From Nannocystis punicea (GTDB lineage Bacteria; Myxococcota_A; Polyangia; Nannocystales; Nannocystaceae), in the NCBI RefSeq assembly GCF_026965555.1, contig NZ_CP114040.1, positions 1,860,001 to 1,924,000 of the forward strand: a stretch of DNA of 64,000 bases, read 5' to 3'. The notes under the pieces were generated by a model that saw only the letters and a program-made list of their open reading frames with translations, was not told where the DNA came from and did not search any database. The position numbers were made by a program, and so were the translations under genes. Positions 54,254-62,653 of this stretch are shown here, in pieces. Numbering within the stretch: the first letter of the stretch is position 1; every line of letters begins with the position of its first letter.

Positions 54254-54757
54254 ATGTCCGAGCGTCCTGCCAATATCGTCAATGTCGCCGATGTCGCCGA
54301 GCAGGGGTCGGCGGGCATCGCCCCGTGGAAGCCGCTCACGCCCGCGCTGTCGCGGCCCGGGGCGCTCGGCCTCAATCTGACGCGGCTGCCCAAGGGGCAC
54401 ACCGCCTGCCCGTTCCATTACCACCTGCGCGAGGACGAGGTGTTCTACATCCTCTCGGGCCGCGGGGTGCTGCGCTACGGCGACGCGCTGCACGACGTCG
54501 GCGCGGGCGACTGCATCTCGTGCCCGGCGGGCACGGGCGTGGCCCACCAGCTCGCCAATCCGTACGACGAAGATCTGGTGTACCTGGCGATCGGGCCCAA
54601 CGATCCGCACGAGGTCTGCGTCTACCCCGACAGCGGCAAGGTCATGGTCCGCGGGCTCAAGCAGGTCGGCTACCTCCGCCAGGCGGCTTACATGGACGGC
54701 GAGCCCGAGCCGCCGAAGATCTTCGAGCTGATCGCGGCGCACGAACAAGAGCCGTAG
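54254..54757 (+). CDS. Cupin-domain protein
   Basis: This 167-residue cytoplasmic protein has the two cupin motifs: GHTACPFHYHLREDEVFYILSG (His, His and Glu metal ligands, about 52-73) and GAGDCISCPAGTGVAHQLAN (His about 102). The family includes metal-dependent isomerases, dioxygenases and sugar-binding regulators; the sequence does not fix the substrate. The start ATG at 54254 lies in a repeat-like GATGTCC GAGC core. Confidence 0.9.
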   Translation: MSERPANIVNVADVAEQGSAGIAPWKPLTPALSRPGALGLNLTRLPKGHTACPFHYHLREDEVFYILSGRGVLRYGDALHDVGAGDCISCPAGTGVAHQLANPYDEDLVYLAIGPNDPHEVCVYPDSGKVMVRGLKQVGYLRQAAYMDGEPEPPKIFELIAAHEQEP

Positions 54758-54774
54758 GTGCGGCGGGCTCGAGC

Positions 54775-54867
54775 GCGCATGGCCGATCGGGTATGTGCAT
54801 TTCAGGTGAGATGACTCCGGCGTGGCGGGCGCCGGAGTTGCGCATGTTCGATCGGACATGTCCCTCG
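54775..54867. repeat. Two short 14-nt repeat runs after the cupin gene
   Basis: GCGCATGGCC GATC GGGTATGTGC ATTT (from 54775) and GCGCATGTTC GATC GGACATGTCC CTCG (from 54840). Both use the spacer GATC once. Confidence 0.75.
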
Positions 54868-55143
54868 CAGCGGCGCGGTCGTCGGCGGCCGGGGCATCGC
54901 GAGCGCGGCGGCCGGGCGAGCGGCCTCGCCGGCGCCGGGCGCCGCGCCGGCAGGCTCGGCGCGGCGGAGATCGATCCCGCCGCGTTCGGACCCGCGGATC
55001 TGCCGCTGCCCTCGATCTGACGGGCTCTACAGGAATCGACGGTGTCGAGGCGAGCGGGCGGCCCATCTTGCCGAACTGTCGTCGGGCGCGCTGGTTGCCG
55101 GTGTCGGGGGTTGGCCCACGCTTGCCGATCGAGGAGTCCACAC
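54868..55143. other. Gap without a supported gene
   Basis: An open frame ending at 55020 closes with a protein-like AAEIDPAAFGPADLPLPS, which may be the remnant of a lost gene, but upstream sequence is Arg-rich. Nothing else is clear. Confidence 0.3.
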
Positions 55144-55707
55144 ATGCGCCACCTGACCTCGTCCGCGCTCGCGCTGTCGCTATTGTCGTGCCTGGGGCCG
55201 CTCGCCTGTTTTTCCTCGTCCAGCGGCGACGTGGGGGCGGCGATCGCGAGCCTGGAGCCGCTCGCGCATAGCGGGGTGCGGGGGACCGTGCAGTTCACCC
55301 GGGTCATGGGCAATCGTCTGCGGGTGCGCGCGATGATCCAGGGCCTCACGCCCGGACTGCATGGGTTCCACATTCACGAATTCGGCGACTGTTCGGCGGC
55401 CGACGGCAGCAGCGCCGGGCCGCATTTCAACCCCGAGAACAAGCGCCACGGCGGGCCGGAGGGGCCCGAGCACCACCTCGGCGACCTGGGGAACGTCATG
55501 GCCGACGCCGGGGGGCGGGCCGCGATTGCGATGGGGACCGACGCGGTCACGCTCGACACCGGGCCGCGCGGGATCCTCGGCCGCTCGGTGGTGGTGCACG
55601 CCGATCAGGACGACCTGATGACCGATCCGTCCGGCAACTCCGGGGGGCGGCTGGCGTGTGGGGTCATTCGCGCGCTGTCGGGGACGACGCTGCCGATCCT
55701 TCCGTAG
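55144..55707 (+). CDS. sodC: Copper/zinc superoxide dismutase lipoprotein
   Basis: A signal peptide with a lipobox-like Pro-Leu-Ala-Cys22 leads to a Cu,Zn-SOD domain that removes extracytoplasmic superoxide. Copper and zinc ligands are visible: GLHGFHIHEFGDC (two His), GPHFNPENKRHGGPEGPEHH, DLGN, and VVVHADQDDL (His) with the terminal disulfide Cys in RLACGVI. At 187 residues it matches bacterial SodC. The lipid anchor would place it in the envelope. Confidence 0.95.
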   Translation: MRHLTSSALALSLLSCLGPLACFSSSSGDVGAAIASLEPLAHSGVRGTVQFTRVMGNRLRVRAMIQGLTPGLHGFHIHEFGDCSAADGSSAGPHFNPENKRHGGPEGPEHHLGDLGNVMADAGGRAAIAMGTDAVTLDTGPRGILGRSVVVHADQDDLMTDPSGNSGGRLACGVIRALSGTTLPILP

Positions 55708-55822
55708 TCGCAAGGTCGGACCGCGAGCCGGCGCGTAACCTTGCGACGTGGTCGTGACAATCGCGGCCGAAAAATTGCCGCGGCTCCGCCGGGCTGATGC
55801 ACGCCCTTGATACGCTGCGTGC

Positions 55823-57511
55823 ATGGCATTCCGGCGGAGCGCGCGCGCGTGCATCTTCCTCGGCGGATACGTCCTCTCTGCGGCCTGTCACGCGGAGATG
55901 CCGCCGGAGCTCGCCAACGCCGGGGACGTGCCCTGCGGCAACGGTGAGCCCCGGGCGTGGGTGATGGCCCCCGACCACGAGGCGCTGAGCGCCCGTCTCG
56001 AGGCGGCCGGCTTCACCGTCGACCCGCTGCCGCTCGACCGGTCGCCCTGGGGCCTCGACGGTCTGATCGTGCTCGGCTCGGGCGCCAGCGAGCTGCCCGA
56101 ATACGCCGAGTACATGCAGAGCTACGCCGACGACCTGTACTTCTTCGTCGACGAGGCCAACGTCGTGCTCGAGCTGGCGCAGTCGACCGACGCCGAGGCG
56201 GTGCCGCCGTTCTTGCCGACGACCCACACTGCGCGGCGCGGGGCGGCCAGGCTGGTCGAGCTCGAGGTGCTGGACCCCGACCATCCGCTGCTCGCGGACA
56301 TCGAGATCGACGGCGGCCGGCTGGCCTGGCGCGGCGAGCTCGGGCGCGACGCGTTCGTCGAGCAGGGCGGCTTCGAGGTGGTGCTGGCGGGCGCGGGCGA
56401 CGGCTCGAACGCGGCGCTGCTCGAGGGCGCGTACGGGCAGGGGCGGATCGTCCTGGCGAGCCTGCCGCTCGACGCGCCGCCCGGCTCGGACCTGCAGCAG
56501 GAGGCGTTCATCACCCACTTCTTCGCCAACCTGTCCGCCCACGTCGAGGGCGTGTGCGTGCGCCAGACGACGCCGATCAAGCCGACCCCGCCGCCGCAGT
56601 CGCTGCCGTTCACCGCCGGCTCGACGGTGTTCGCGGTGCTGCCCGACACCCAGGTCTACTCGCTGCGCTACCCCGGGGTGTTCGACGCCCAGACGTCGTG
56701 GATCGCCCGCAACGCCGAGGCGCTGAACATCGCCTACGCGTTCCACCTCGGCGACATCGTCAACAACAACACCGAGCTCGAGTGGCGGCGCGCCAGCGGC
56801 TCGATGAGCCTCCTCGACGGGATCGTGCCGTACGGGATCGTGCCCGGCAACCACGACTACGGCCCGTCGGGCGACGCGTCGACCCGCGACACCAAGATGA
56901 ACGAATGGTTCGACTTCGACGACGCCGCGCTGAACCCCAGCTTCGGCGGCGCCTACGAGCAGGGCAAGCTCGACAACACCTATCATTTGTTCTCGGCCGG
57001 CGGCCACGACTGGATCGCAGTCATGCTCGAGTGGGGTCCGCGCGACGCGGTGATCGACTGGGCCAACTCGGTGATGGAGCAGCACCCCGACCGCCTCGGG
57101 ATCTTCATCACCCACGCGTACCTCAACAACAACGACCGCCGCTACGACCACAAGGACACCTCTTTCCCGCAGGACTTCAACCCGCACGAGTACGACACGC
57201 CCGGCGGGGTCAACGACGGCGAGGAGCTGTGGCAGAAGCTGATCCGCCGCCACCGCTTCGTGTTCACCCTCAACGGCCACGTGCTCGGCGACGGCACCGG
57301 CTACCTCGAGAGCATCACCGACCGCGGCAACGTGGTGCACCAGATGCTGGCCAACTATCAGATGCGCGAGCTCGGCGGCGAGGGCTACCTGCGCCTGCTC
57401 GAGCTGCTGCCCGACGGCAAGACGATGCACGTGCGCAGCTACTCGCCGCTGTTCGACCGCTACCTGCTCGGCAGCGATCAGCAGTACACGATCGAGCTCG
57501 ACGTCGAGTGA
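55823..57511 (+). CDS. Secreted calcineurin-like metallophosphoesterase
   Basis: A lipoprotein-type signal (ending at Ser-Ala-Ala-Cys22) precedes a first domain (about 35-240; glutamine-amidotransferase-like or ThuA-like strands such as LDGLIVLGSGAS and GRIVLASLPLD). A metallophosphoesterase domain (about 270-530) follows with FAVLPDTQ, FHLGDIVNNN, GNHDYG, ITHAY and NGHVLGDG, the metal-binding blocks of the family. It likely hydrolyses phosphodiesters or phosphomonoesters outside the cell. Confidence 0.9.
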   Translation: MAFRRSARACIFLGGYVLSAACHAEMPPELANAGDVPCGNGEPRAWVMAPDHEALSARLEAAGFTVDPLPLDRSPWGLDGLIVLGSGASELPEYAEYMQSYADDLYFFVDEANVVLELAQSTDAEAVPPFLPTTHTARRGAARLVELEVLDPDHPLLADIEIDGGRLAWRGELGRDAFVEQGGFEVVLAGAGDGSNAALLEGAYGQGRIVLASLPLDAPPGSDLQQEAFITHFFANLSAHVEGVCVRQTTPIKPTPPPQSLPFTAGSTVFAVLPDTQVYSLRYPGVFDAQTSWIARNAEALNIAYAFHLGDIVNNNTELEWRRASGSMSLLDGIVPYGIVPGNHDYGPSGDASTRDTKMNEWFDFDDAALNPSFGGAYEQGKLDNTYHLFSAGGHDWIAVMLEWGPRDAVIDWANSVMEQHPDRLGIFITHAYLNNNDRRYDHKDTSFPQDFNPHEYDTPGGVNDGEELWQKLIRRHRFVFTLNGHVLGDGTGYLESITDRGNVVHQMLANYQMRELGGEGYLRLLELLPDGKTMHVRSYSPLFDRYLLGSDQQYTIELDVE

Positions 57512-57617
57512 TGACTCGCGCCCCGGCGCGAGCGCTCGCAGGCCCCGGCCTTACCCACGCGGCCGGCGCCTGGCCCCGAGCGCAACCGCCCGCGGTTTTT
57601 GTCTACGCTGCCGGGGC

Positions 57618-59669
57618 ATGCGTACGATTCCGCTCTTGACTGCCTCTGCGCTGGCGATGACGGCCGCGCCCGCGCTCGCGGCCGACGACCTGGTGATCGT
57701 CGAGACGGTGCTCGACCGGCCGACGGTGGTGACTCTCGGCGTGCAGGTGCTCATCAGCGACGACGACGACCGCGACGCGGCGATCGACCTGCGCTACCGG
57801 GTGATGGGCGCGGCCGACTGGCAGGTGGGGGCGCCGCTTTATCGCGTGCGGCCCGAGGTCGTGAACATGCAGGTGCCGCAGCAGTTCGCGGGCAGCGTGT
57901 TCGACCTGCGGCCGGACACCACCTACGAGCTCGAGCTGCACGCGCACGACCCCGACGGCCTCGACGAGACGTGGACGGTGACCGCGACCACGCGGCCGGT
58001 GCCCGGCGACCCGGCCGCGCCCAACGTCATTCCGGTCGGCGACGCCGGCGAGCTCGGCGACGCCCTCGGCGCGGCCGAGCCCGGCGACGTCATCGAGCTG
58101 GCCGAAGGGACATATCATGGCACCTGGTCGATCGACAGCAGCGGCACCGCCGAGGACCCGATCGTCGTCCGCGGCGCCAGCACCGCCGGCACGATCCTCG
58201 ACGGCGAGGGCGCCGGCGGCAACATCCTCGAGGTCTACGGCAGCCACGTCCACGTCGAGCGCATGACGATCCGCAACGCCAACCGGGCGATCCGCTTCCA
58301 GACCGCCGGCGCCGAGGGCAACGTGGTCCGCCGCGTCCACGTCGAGGAGGTGAACCTCGGCATCGGCGCGCGCGAGGACCAGCTCGACTTCTACCTCTGC
58401 GACAACACCCTGGTCGGCCCGCTGTCGTGGCCCAACGTCTACTCCGACGACGGCGGCGTCAACGCCAACGTCGACGGCATCGTCGTCCAGGGCTTCGGCC
58501 ACGTCGTCTGTCACAACGAGCTTACCGGCTGGGGCGACGTGATCAAGACGGCGCAGGACGGCGCGCGGGCGATCGACATCTACGGCAACATCACCCGCTC
58601 GGCCTACGACAACGCGATCGAGCTCGACGGCTCGACGGGCAACACCCGGGCGATGCGCAACCTGCTGCTCAACTCGTACGCGCCGCTCAGCTTCCAGCCG
58701 ATCTTCGGCGGCCCGGCGTACGCGATCCGCAACGTCGTCGTCAACGTCAAGGACGAGCAGACCAAGCTGCACGCCAACAGCGACACCGGCGAGACCGTCG
58801 GCGCGGTCATCCTCCACAACACCTTCGTCAGCCCGAACCGCGCCAACCAGGTCCAGACCACCGACACCGCCCGCGACTTCCGGCTGCTCAACAACCTCTA
58901 CGTCACCCGCGCCGAGCCGGAGAGCGGCGAGACGGTGCTGCTCGGCATGCCGATCGACAACGCGGTGATCGACTACAACGGCTACTGGCCCGACGGCGAG
59001 TTCCGCTTCGAGGGCGCCGGCGACTGGCCCGACTTCGCGGCGATGCAGGCCGCGGGGGTGTTCGAGGCCCACGGCACGCTGCTCACCGAGGACATCTTCG
59101 CCAGCGGCTACGTCGCGCCCGCCAGCTACATGCCGGTCGTCGACGAGGTCGACGTGAGCCTGTCCCAAAGTTCACTCGCGGTCGACGCCGGCGCGCCGCT
59201 GACCGGCTTCGGCGGCTTCCTCGGCGCCGCGCCCGACCTCGGCGCGCTCGAGGCCGGCTGCGAGGCGCCGCACTACGGCCCGCGCCCCGAGGGCGTCGAC
59301 GAGGCCACGCCGCCGCCGGCCTGCGGTGATTCGGGCGGCGACACGAGCGGCGAGACGACCGACGGGGACACGACCGACGGCCCCGACACGACGGCGGGCC
59401 CGACGAGCGACGGCCCGACGACCGGTAGCGATCCCACCGGCGGACCCGACCCGACCGGCGGGGACTCGGGACCGACCACGAGCCCGACCTCGGGCGACGA
59501 CGCGACCGGCGGCGACGCGACCGGCGGGGCTGTGACAGAGAGCGGCTCGGACAGCGATTCGGCGGGCTCGGACGGCGCGAACGAGGGTTGCGGCTGCCGT
59601 GGGACCGAGTCCCCGCCGGCCTTCATGCTGCTGGCGCTGCTCGCATTCGCGCGTCGTCGCCGGCGATGA
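57618..59669 (+). CDS. Parallel beta-helix surface protein with MYXO-CTERM-like sorting tail
   Basis: A signal peptide (about residues 1-22, Ala-Leu-Ala) precedes a fibronectin-like domain and a right-handed parallel beta-helix (about 130-510) with repeated short turns such as IVVRGASTAGTILDGEG and NAIELDGSTGNTRAM; this fold is common in polysaccharide lyases. A Thr/Gly/Asp/Ser linker (about 555-650) and a terminal Gly-Cys-Gly-Cys, hydrophobic helix, Arg-Arg-Arg-Arg-Arg tail resembles the MYXO-CTERM anchor. A repeat core (58094-58117) is embedded. No catalytic residues are certain. Confidence 0.87.
   Translation: MRTIPLLTASALAMTAAPALAADDLVIVETVLDRPTVVTLGVQVLISDDDDRDAAIDLRYRVMGAADWQVGAPLYRVRPEVVNMQVPQQFAGSVFDLRPDTTYELELHAHDPDGLDETWTVTATTRPVPGDPAAPNVIPVGDAGELGDALGAAEPGDVIELAEGTYHGTWSIDSSGTAEDPIVVRGASTAGTILDGEGAGGNILEVYGSHVHVERMTIRNANRAIRFQTAGAEGNVVRRVHVEEVNLGIGAREDQLDFYLCDNTLVGPLSWPNVYSDDGGVNANVDGIVVQGFGHVVCHNELTGWGDVIKTAQDGARAIDIYGNITRSAYDNAIELDGSTGNTRAMRNLLLNSYAPLSFQPIFGGPAYAIRNVVVNVKDEQTKLHANSDTGETVGAVILHNTFVSPNRANQVQTTDTARDFRLLNNLYVTRAEPESGETVLLGMPIDNAVIDYNGYWPDGEFRFEGAGDWPDFAAMQAAGVFEAHGTLLTEDIFASGYVAPASYMPVVDEVDVSLSQSSLAVDAGAPLTGFGGFLGAAPDLGALEAGCEAPHYGPRPEGVDEATPPPACGDSGGDTSGETTDGDTTDGPDTTAGPTSDGPTTGSDPTGGPDPTGGDSGPTTSPTSGDDATGGDATGGAVTESGSDSDSAGSDGANEGCGCRGTESPPAFMLLALLAFARRRRR
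58094..58117. repeat. Repeat core inside the beta-helix gene
   Basis: CGAGCTGGCC GAAG GGACATATCA, in the 14-nt phase. Confidence 0.45.
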
Positions 59670-59714
59670 GCGGCGATGCAACGACCGCCCATGTTCGGTA
59701 TCGTCCCGGCGACC

Positions 59715-59981
59715 ATGTCCGACAGCTACTACAAGATCATCGACGGTAAGAAGTTCGACAAGCAGATGCTCGAGATCGCCGAGGAGACCACCGCCGGCAA
59801 GGGCGACGGCCGGATCTCGCTCGCCGACGCGCAGCGCCTGATCGGCGCCGTCACCGACGGCGGCAAGTACACCGACATCGAGAAGGAGACGATGGCGTAC
59901 ATCCGCGAGAACTACAAGTGGACCGACGAGGCCGACTCGTGGTTCCGCGAGGAGATCCGCCGCTTCGCGGCCCGAGCCTGA
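59715..59981 (+). CDS. Small acidic protein (EF-hand-like region)
   Basis: This 88-residue protein has no signal peptide. Its middle resembles a calcium-type helix-loop-helix (GKGDGRISLADAQRLI, about 32-47), and the C-terminus is helical with Trp and Phe residues (YKWTDEADSWFREEIRRF). Similar small proteins occur in Gram-negative bacteria without known function; the ligand is unproven. The start ATG at 59715 lies in CCATGTCC. It is followed by a strong terminator. Confidence 0.82.
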   Translation: MSDSYYKIIDGKKFDKQMLEIAEETTAGKGDGRISLADAQRLIGAVTDGGKYTDIEKETMAYIRENYKWTDEADSWFREEIRRFAARA

Positions 59982-59998
59982 TCCGCTTCACGCGATCG

Positions 59999-60043
59999 AC
60001 GATGACGCGGGCGCCGGACCCCGGCCCGCGTCATCGTTTTTTT
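59999..60043 (+). terminator. Rho-independent terminator
   Basis: A 14-bp perfect stem (CGATGACGCGGGC pairing with GCCCGCGTCATCG, plus one A-T pair) is followed by seven T (60037-60043). It ends the transcript of the 59715 gene. Confidence 0.93.
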
Positions 60044-60491
60044 AAGGCCTGCGCACGGCCTGAAACGCCCAGTCGACGGCGGATGGGTCGGGGGCAGGAG
60101 TGTGGAGAGGATCGCTGCGCAGCCGGCCGTCGCGGTCGCGCTCGCCGAGTTTGACGACGAACCCCGCGAGCGCGTCGACCTGCGCGGCGAGCCGCAGCTG
60201 GACCTGCACCGGAGCGACTCGCTGGTCGTGCGGACCGCCGAGGAGAATGGCCCGACCTCGCAGACGAATCCTCCAGGGATCGAGCACCCGGTACTGCGGG
60301 CACAGGACCCCGTCGAGCGCGAGGTACGGGGGCCAATCATGACAGTCGGCGAGGAGCTCGGGGAGCAGGTATTCCAGGCCGTCCAGGAGCTCCTGCAGCG
60401 CGGGCGAATGGGGGTACTCGCCGGGACCAGGGTTCGCGGCGAGCAGGCGCCGCAGGGCGCGGGCGGTGTGCTGCTCGGCGCGCGAGGTCAT
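60042..60491 (-). CDS. Hypothetical protein
   Basis: This 149-residue soluble protein has a helical start (AEQHTARALRRLLAANPG), an aromatic segment DCHDWPPYLALDGVLCPQYR and a C-terminal alpha/beta part. No signal peptide. It starts 1 nt after the stop of the upstream lipoprotein gene, which suggests translational coupling and a shared role. I do not recognise the family. Confidence 0.75.
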   Translation of the reverse strand: MTSRAEQHTARALRRLLAANPGPGEYPHSPALQELLDGLEYLLPELLADCHDWPPYLALDGVLCPQYRVLDPWRIRLRGRAILLGGPHDQRVAPVQVQLRLAAQVDALAGFVVKLGERDRDGRLRSDPLHTPAPDPSAVDWAFQAVRRP

Positions 60492-60492
60492 G

Positions 60493-61491
60493 TCAGTTGT
60501 AGATGAAGGCGTCGTCGCCGTCGGTGACTGTGATGACGAGGAGGGTGTCGGCCTTGACGGCCGGGTCGAGCCCCGCGTACGCGGTCAGCAGGCTCTCCTT
60601 GTGCATGGGTCCATAGGCGACGACGCTCAGGATCTGCTTGACCCACTTGTCCTCGGGGGCGACGTTGGCGCTGCTGACGAGGATGTCGGACAGCTTGCCC
60701 TCGAGGATCGTCTCGGCCTGGGCGACCGTCCACGGCGCGTCCTTGGGGAAGCCGACCGCCCGCACGACGCTGACCCCGATCTTGAGCCCGTCGATCTCGG
60801 CCAGGAAGTCGGTCTTCTTGCCCATCGGGTTGGTGTAGACGATCGTCCCCTCGGTCTTGAGCAGCGCGGCCGCCTCGCAGCGCGCGAGCACCTCGTAGGC
60901 GACGATCTCCGAGTACAGCGAGCCGGGGTTGAGGTTGCCCTCGTCGTAGAGCTGCTGGCCGCCGGGGGTCAGCAGGTCGTAGTCGTAGCCGAGCACGCCG
61001 AAGTCGATCGCGCCGGTGAACACGAACGGGTCCGGTGATTCGAGCTCCATCAGGTCGATGAGCCCACAATCGCCGGAGAGCACGCCGAGCCCGTCCGCAT
61101 CGCCGGTGGTGGTGTCGCCGGTCGACGTGGTGGTGGTCGAGGTGTCGTCGGTGGTCGAACCGCTCGAGGTGTCGCCGGTCGAGGTCGACGTCGACGTGGT
61201 GGTGGTCGAGAGGTCGTCGGTGGTGAGGTCGCCGGTGGTGGTGGTGGTGCTCGTCGGGCCGACGCCGGTGTCGGTGGGCTCGCCGGTCGAGGTCGTCGTG
61301 TCGGTCGAGGTCGAGGTCGTCGGATCGGTCGAGGTCGAGGGCGACGTCGAGGTCGTGTCCTGCGTCGTGTTCGAGCTGGGGTCTGCGGTCGTCGTCGACT
61401 CGGTGGTCGTGGCTCCGCTGCCGCCGCCGCAGGCCAGGACGAGCGCCACGAACGACAGGGGGAGCAGGCGGGCGAGCGCGGGGGCGGGCAT
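60493..61491 (-). CDS. Thr-rich-linker lipoprotein
   Basis: The lipobox is Leu-Val-Leu-Ala-Cys21. The linker is one of the longest in the window (about 115 residues of Thr/Ser/Asp with some Gly). The 195-residue domain has an alpha/beta nature: PDPFVFTGAIDFGVLGYDYD, IVAYEVLARCEAAALLK, GTIVYTNPMGKKTDFLAEI, with a possible restriction-endonuclease-like DxExK pattern that I cannot confirm. It is coupled to the downstream gene at 60042-60491. Divergent from the ECF sigma gene. Confidence 0.8.
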   Translation of the reverse strand: MPAPALARLLPLSFVALVLACGGGSGATTTESTTTADPSSNTTQDTTSTSPSTSTDPTTSTSTDTTTSTGEPTDTGVGPTSTTTTTGDLTTDDLSTTTTSTSTSTGDTSSGSTTDDTSTTTTSTGDTTTGDADGLGVLSGDCGLIDLMELESPDPFVFTGAIDFGVLGYDYDLLTPGGQQLYDEGNLNPGSLYSEIVAYEVLARCEAAALLKTEGTIVYTNPMGKKTDFLAEIDGLKIGVSVVRAVGFPKDAPWTVAQAETILEGKLSDILVSSANVAPEDKWVKQILSVVAYGPMHKESLLTAYAGLDPAVKADTLLVITVTDGDDAFIYN

Positions 61492-61626
61492 CGCGGGCGA
61501 CAGTATCAGGAGCGCCGGCGGCCGCGCGGAGGTGAACGGGGTCGTGCGATCTCGCACCCGAAATCGACGGCGACCGTGGCGAACCGGCGAACGAATCGAC
61601 CGGCTCGGGCATACCTGGCGACGAGG

Positions 61627-62181
61627 ATGGCCGAGGTCCCGGACGAAGAGCTCGTGGTCGCGCTGCGCGGCGGGGAGCTGGCGGCCTTCGACCACCTCTA
61701 TGTTCGCTACGAGCGGCGCCTCTACGGCTACATCCGCCGGATCGTCGGCGAGTCCGCAGTCGCCGACGACCTGTTCCAGGACATCTTTTTGAAGGTGCTG
61801 CGCGATCGCAGCTACGACCCCACGCGCGGGCGGTTCGCGCCGTGGCTGTTCGCGGTGGCCCGCAACGCCTGCCTCATGGCCCAGCGCAGCGAACGCAGCC
61901 ACGCCGAGTTGCGCGAGCGGGCCGAGGCCCAGCTGCGGCCGGCCGCGGCGGCCCAGCCCGACGCGCGCCTCGGCGACGCCGCCCGCGTGCAGGCGGCCAT
62001 GGCCGCGCTGCCCGAGGCGCAGCGCCAGCTCATCCTGCTCAAGCAGCTCGGCGAGCTCAGCTACCGCGAGATCGCCGGCCTCATGGGGGTCGCCGAGGGG
62101 ACCATCAAATCGCGGCTGCACGCCGCCACCCAGGCGTTCCGCCGCCTGCTGACCGACGGAGGCTCCGCCGATGAATTGTGA
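61627..62181 (+). CDS. ECF-family RNA polymerase sigma factor
   Basis: This 184-residue sigma-70 type factor contains sigma2 (FDHLYVRYERRLYGYIRRIV through DLFQDIFLKVLRDR, about 20-60) and sigma4 (AALPEAQRQLILLKQLGELS and YREIAGLMGVAEGTIKSRLH, about 120-165). ATG at 61627 has a purine-rich lead and gives a typical ECF length; a longer start at 61576 adds an Arg-rich leader. Its stop overlaps the following anti-sigma gene by 11 bases, the normal arrangement for a coregulated pair. Confidence 0.95.
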   Translation: MAEVPDEELVVALRGGELAAFDHLYVRYERRLYGYIRRIVGESAVADDLFQDIFLKVLRDRSYDPTRGRFAPWLFAVARNACLMAQRSERSHAELRERAEAQLRPAAAAQPDARLGDAARVQAAMAALPEAQRQLILLKQLGELSYREIAGLMGVAEGTIKSRLHAATQAFRRLLTDGGSADEL

Positions 62182-62593
62182 AGAGTGCGACGCGTCGCTG
62201 ATCGACTACGCCTACGACGAGCTGGCGCCCGAGCCGCGCCGCGCGGTGACGCGGCACCTGGCCGATTGTGCAGGTTGCGCCGTGGCCTACTGCCGCCTGC
62301 GCGCCGACCTCGACGGGGCGCTGCAGGCCGCCCACGAGGCGCCGCCGGTCGCGGTGCGCCAGCGCCTGCGCGCCGAGGTCGAACGCGAATTCCGCCCGAG
62401 CTGGTGGCGGCGCGGCCTGGCGCTGGTGCGCCGCCCGGTGCCGGCCTACGCGCTGGTGGCGGCGCTGGCGATCCCGGCGGCGCTGTGGCTGGTGCGCGAG
62501 TCGGGGCGCGACGACCCGGCGGCGGCGACTTCGCCGCGGGTCCGCGGATACGACGCCGCCGCGCCGCCGCTGATCCACCGGCCGATCCTCTGA
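62171..62593 (+). CDS. Zinc-finger anti-sigma factor
   Basis: This 140-residue protein has an N-terminal zf-HC2 anti-sigma domain (CEECDASLIDYAYDELAP with His-x3-Cys-x2-Cys: RHLADCAGCA) and one membrane helix near residues 92-112. The cytoplasmic domain should hold the sigma factor and the membrane helix should pass signals. Overlap with the sigma gene supports the pairing. Confidence 0.92.
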   Translation: MNCEECDASLIDYAYDELAPEPRRAVTRHLADCAGCAVAYCRLRADLDGALQAAHEAPPVAVRQRLRAEVEREFRPSWWRRGLALVRRPVPAYALVAALAIPAALWLVRESGRDDPAAATSPRVRGYDAAAPPLIHRPIL

Positions 62594-62653
62594 TGATCGC
62601 TGATTTCTCGAGCCCGATCTCGTTGTGAACACCTGACCCTGGAGACATGTAAA

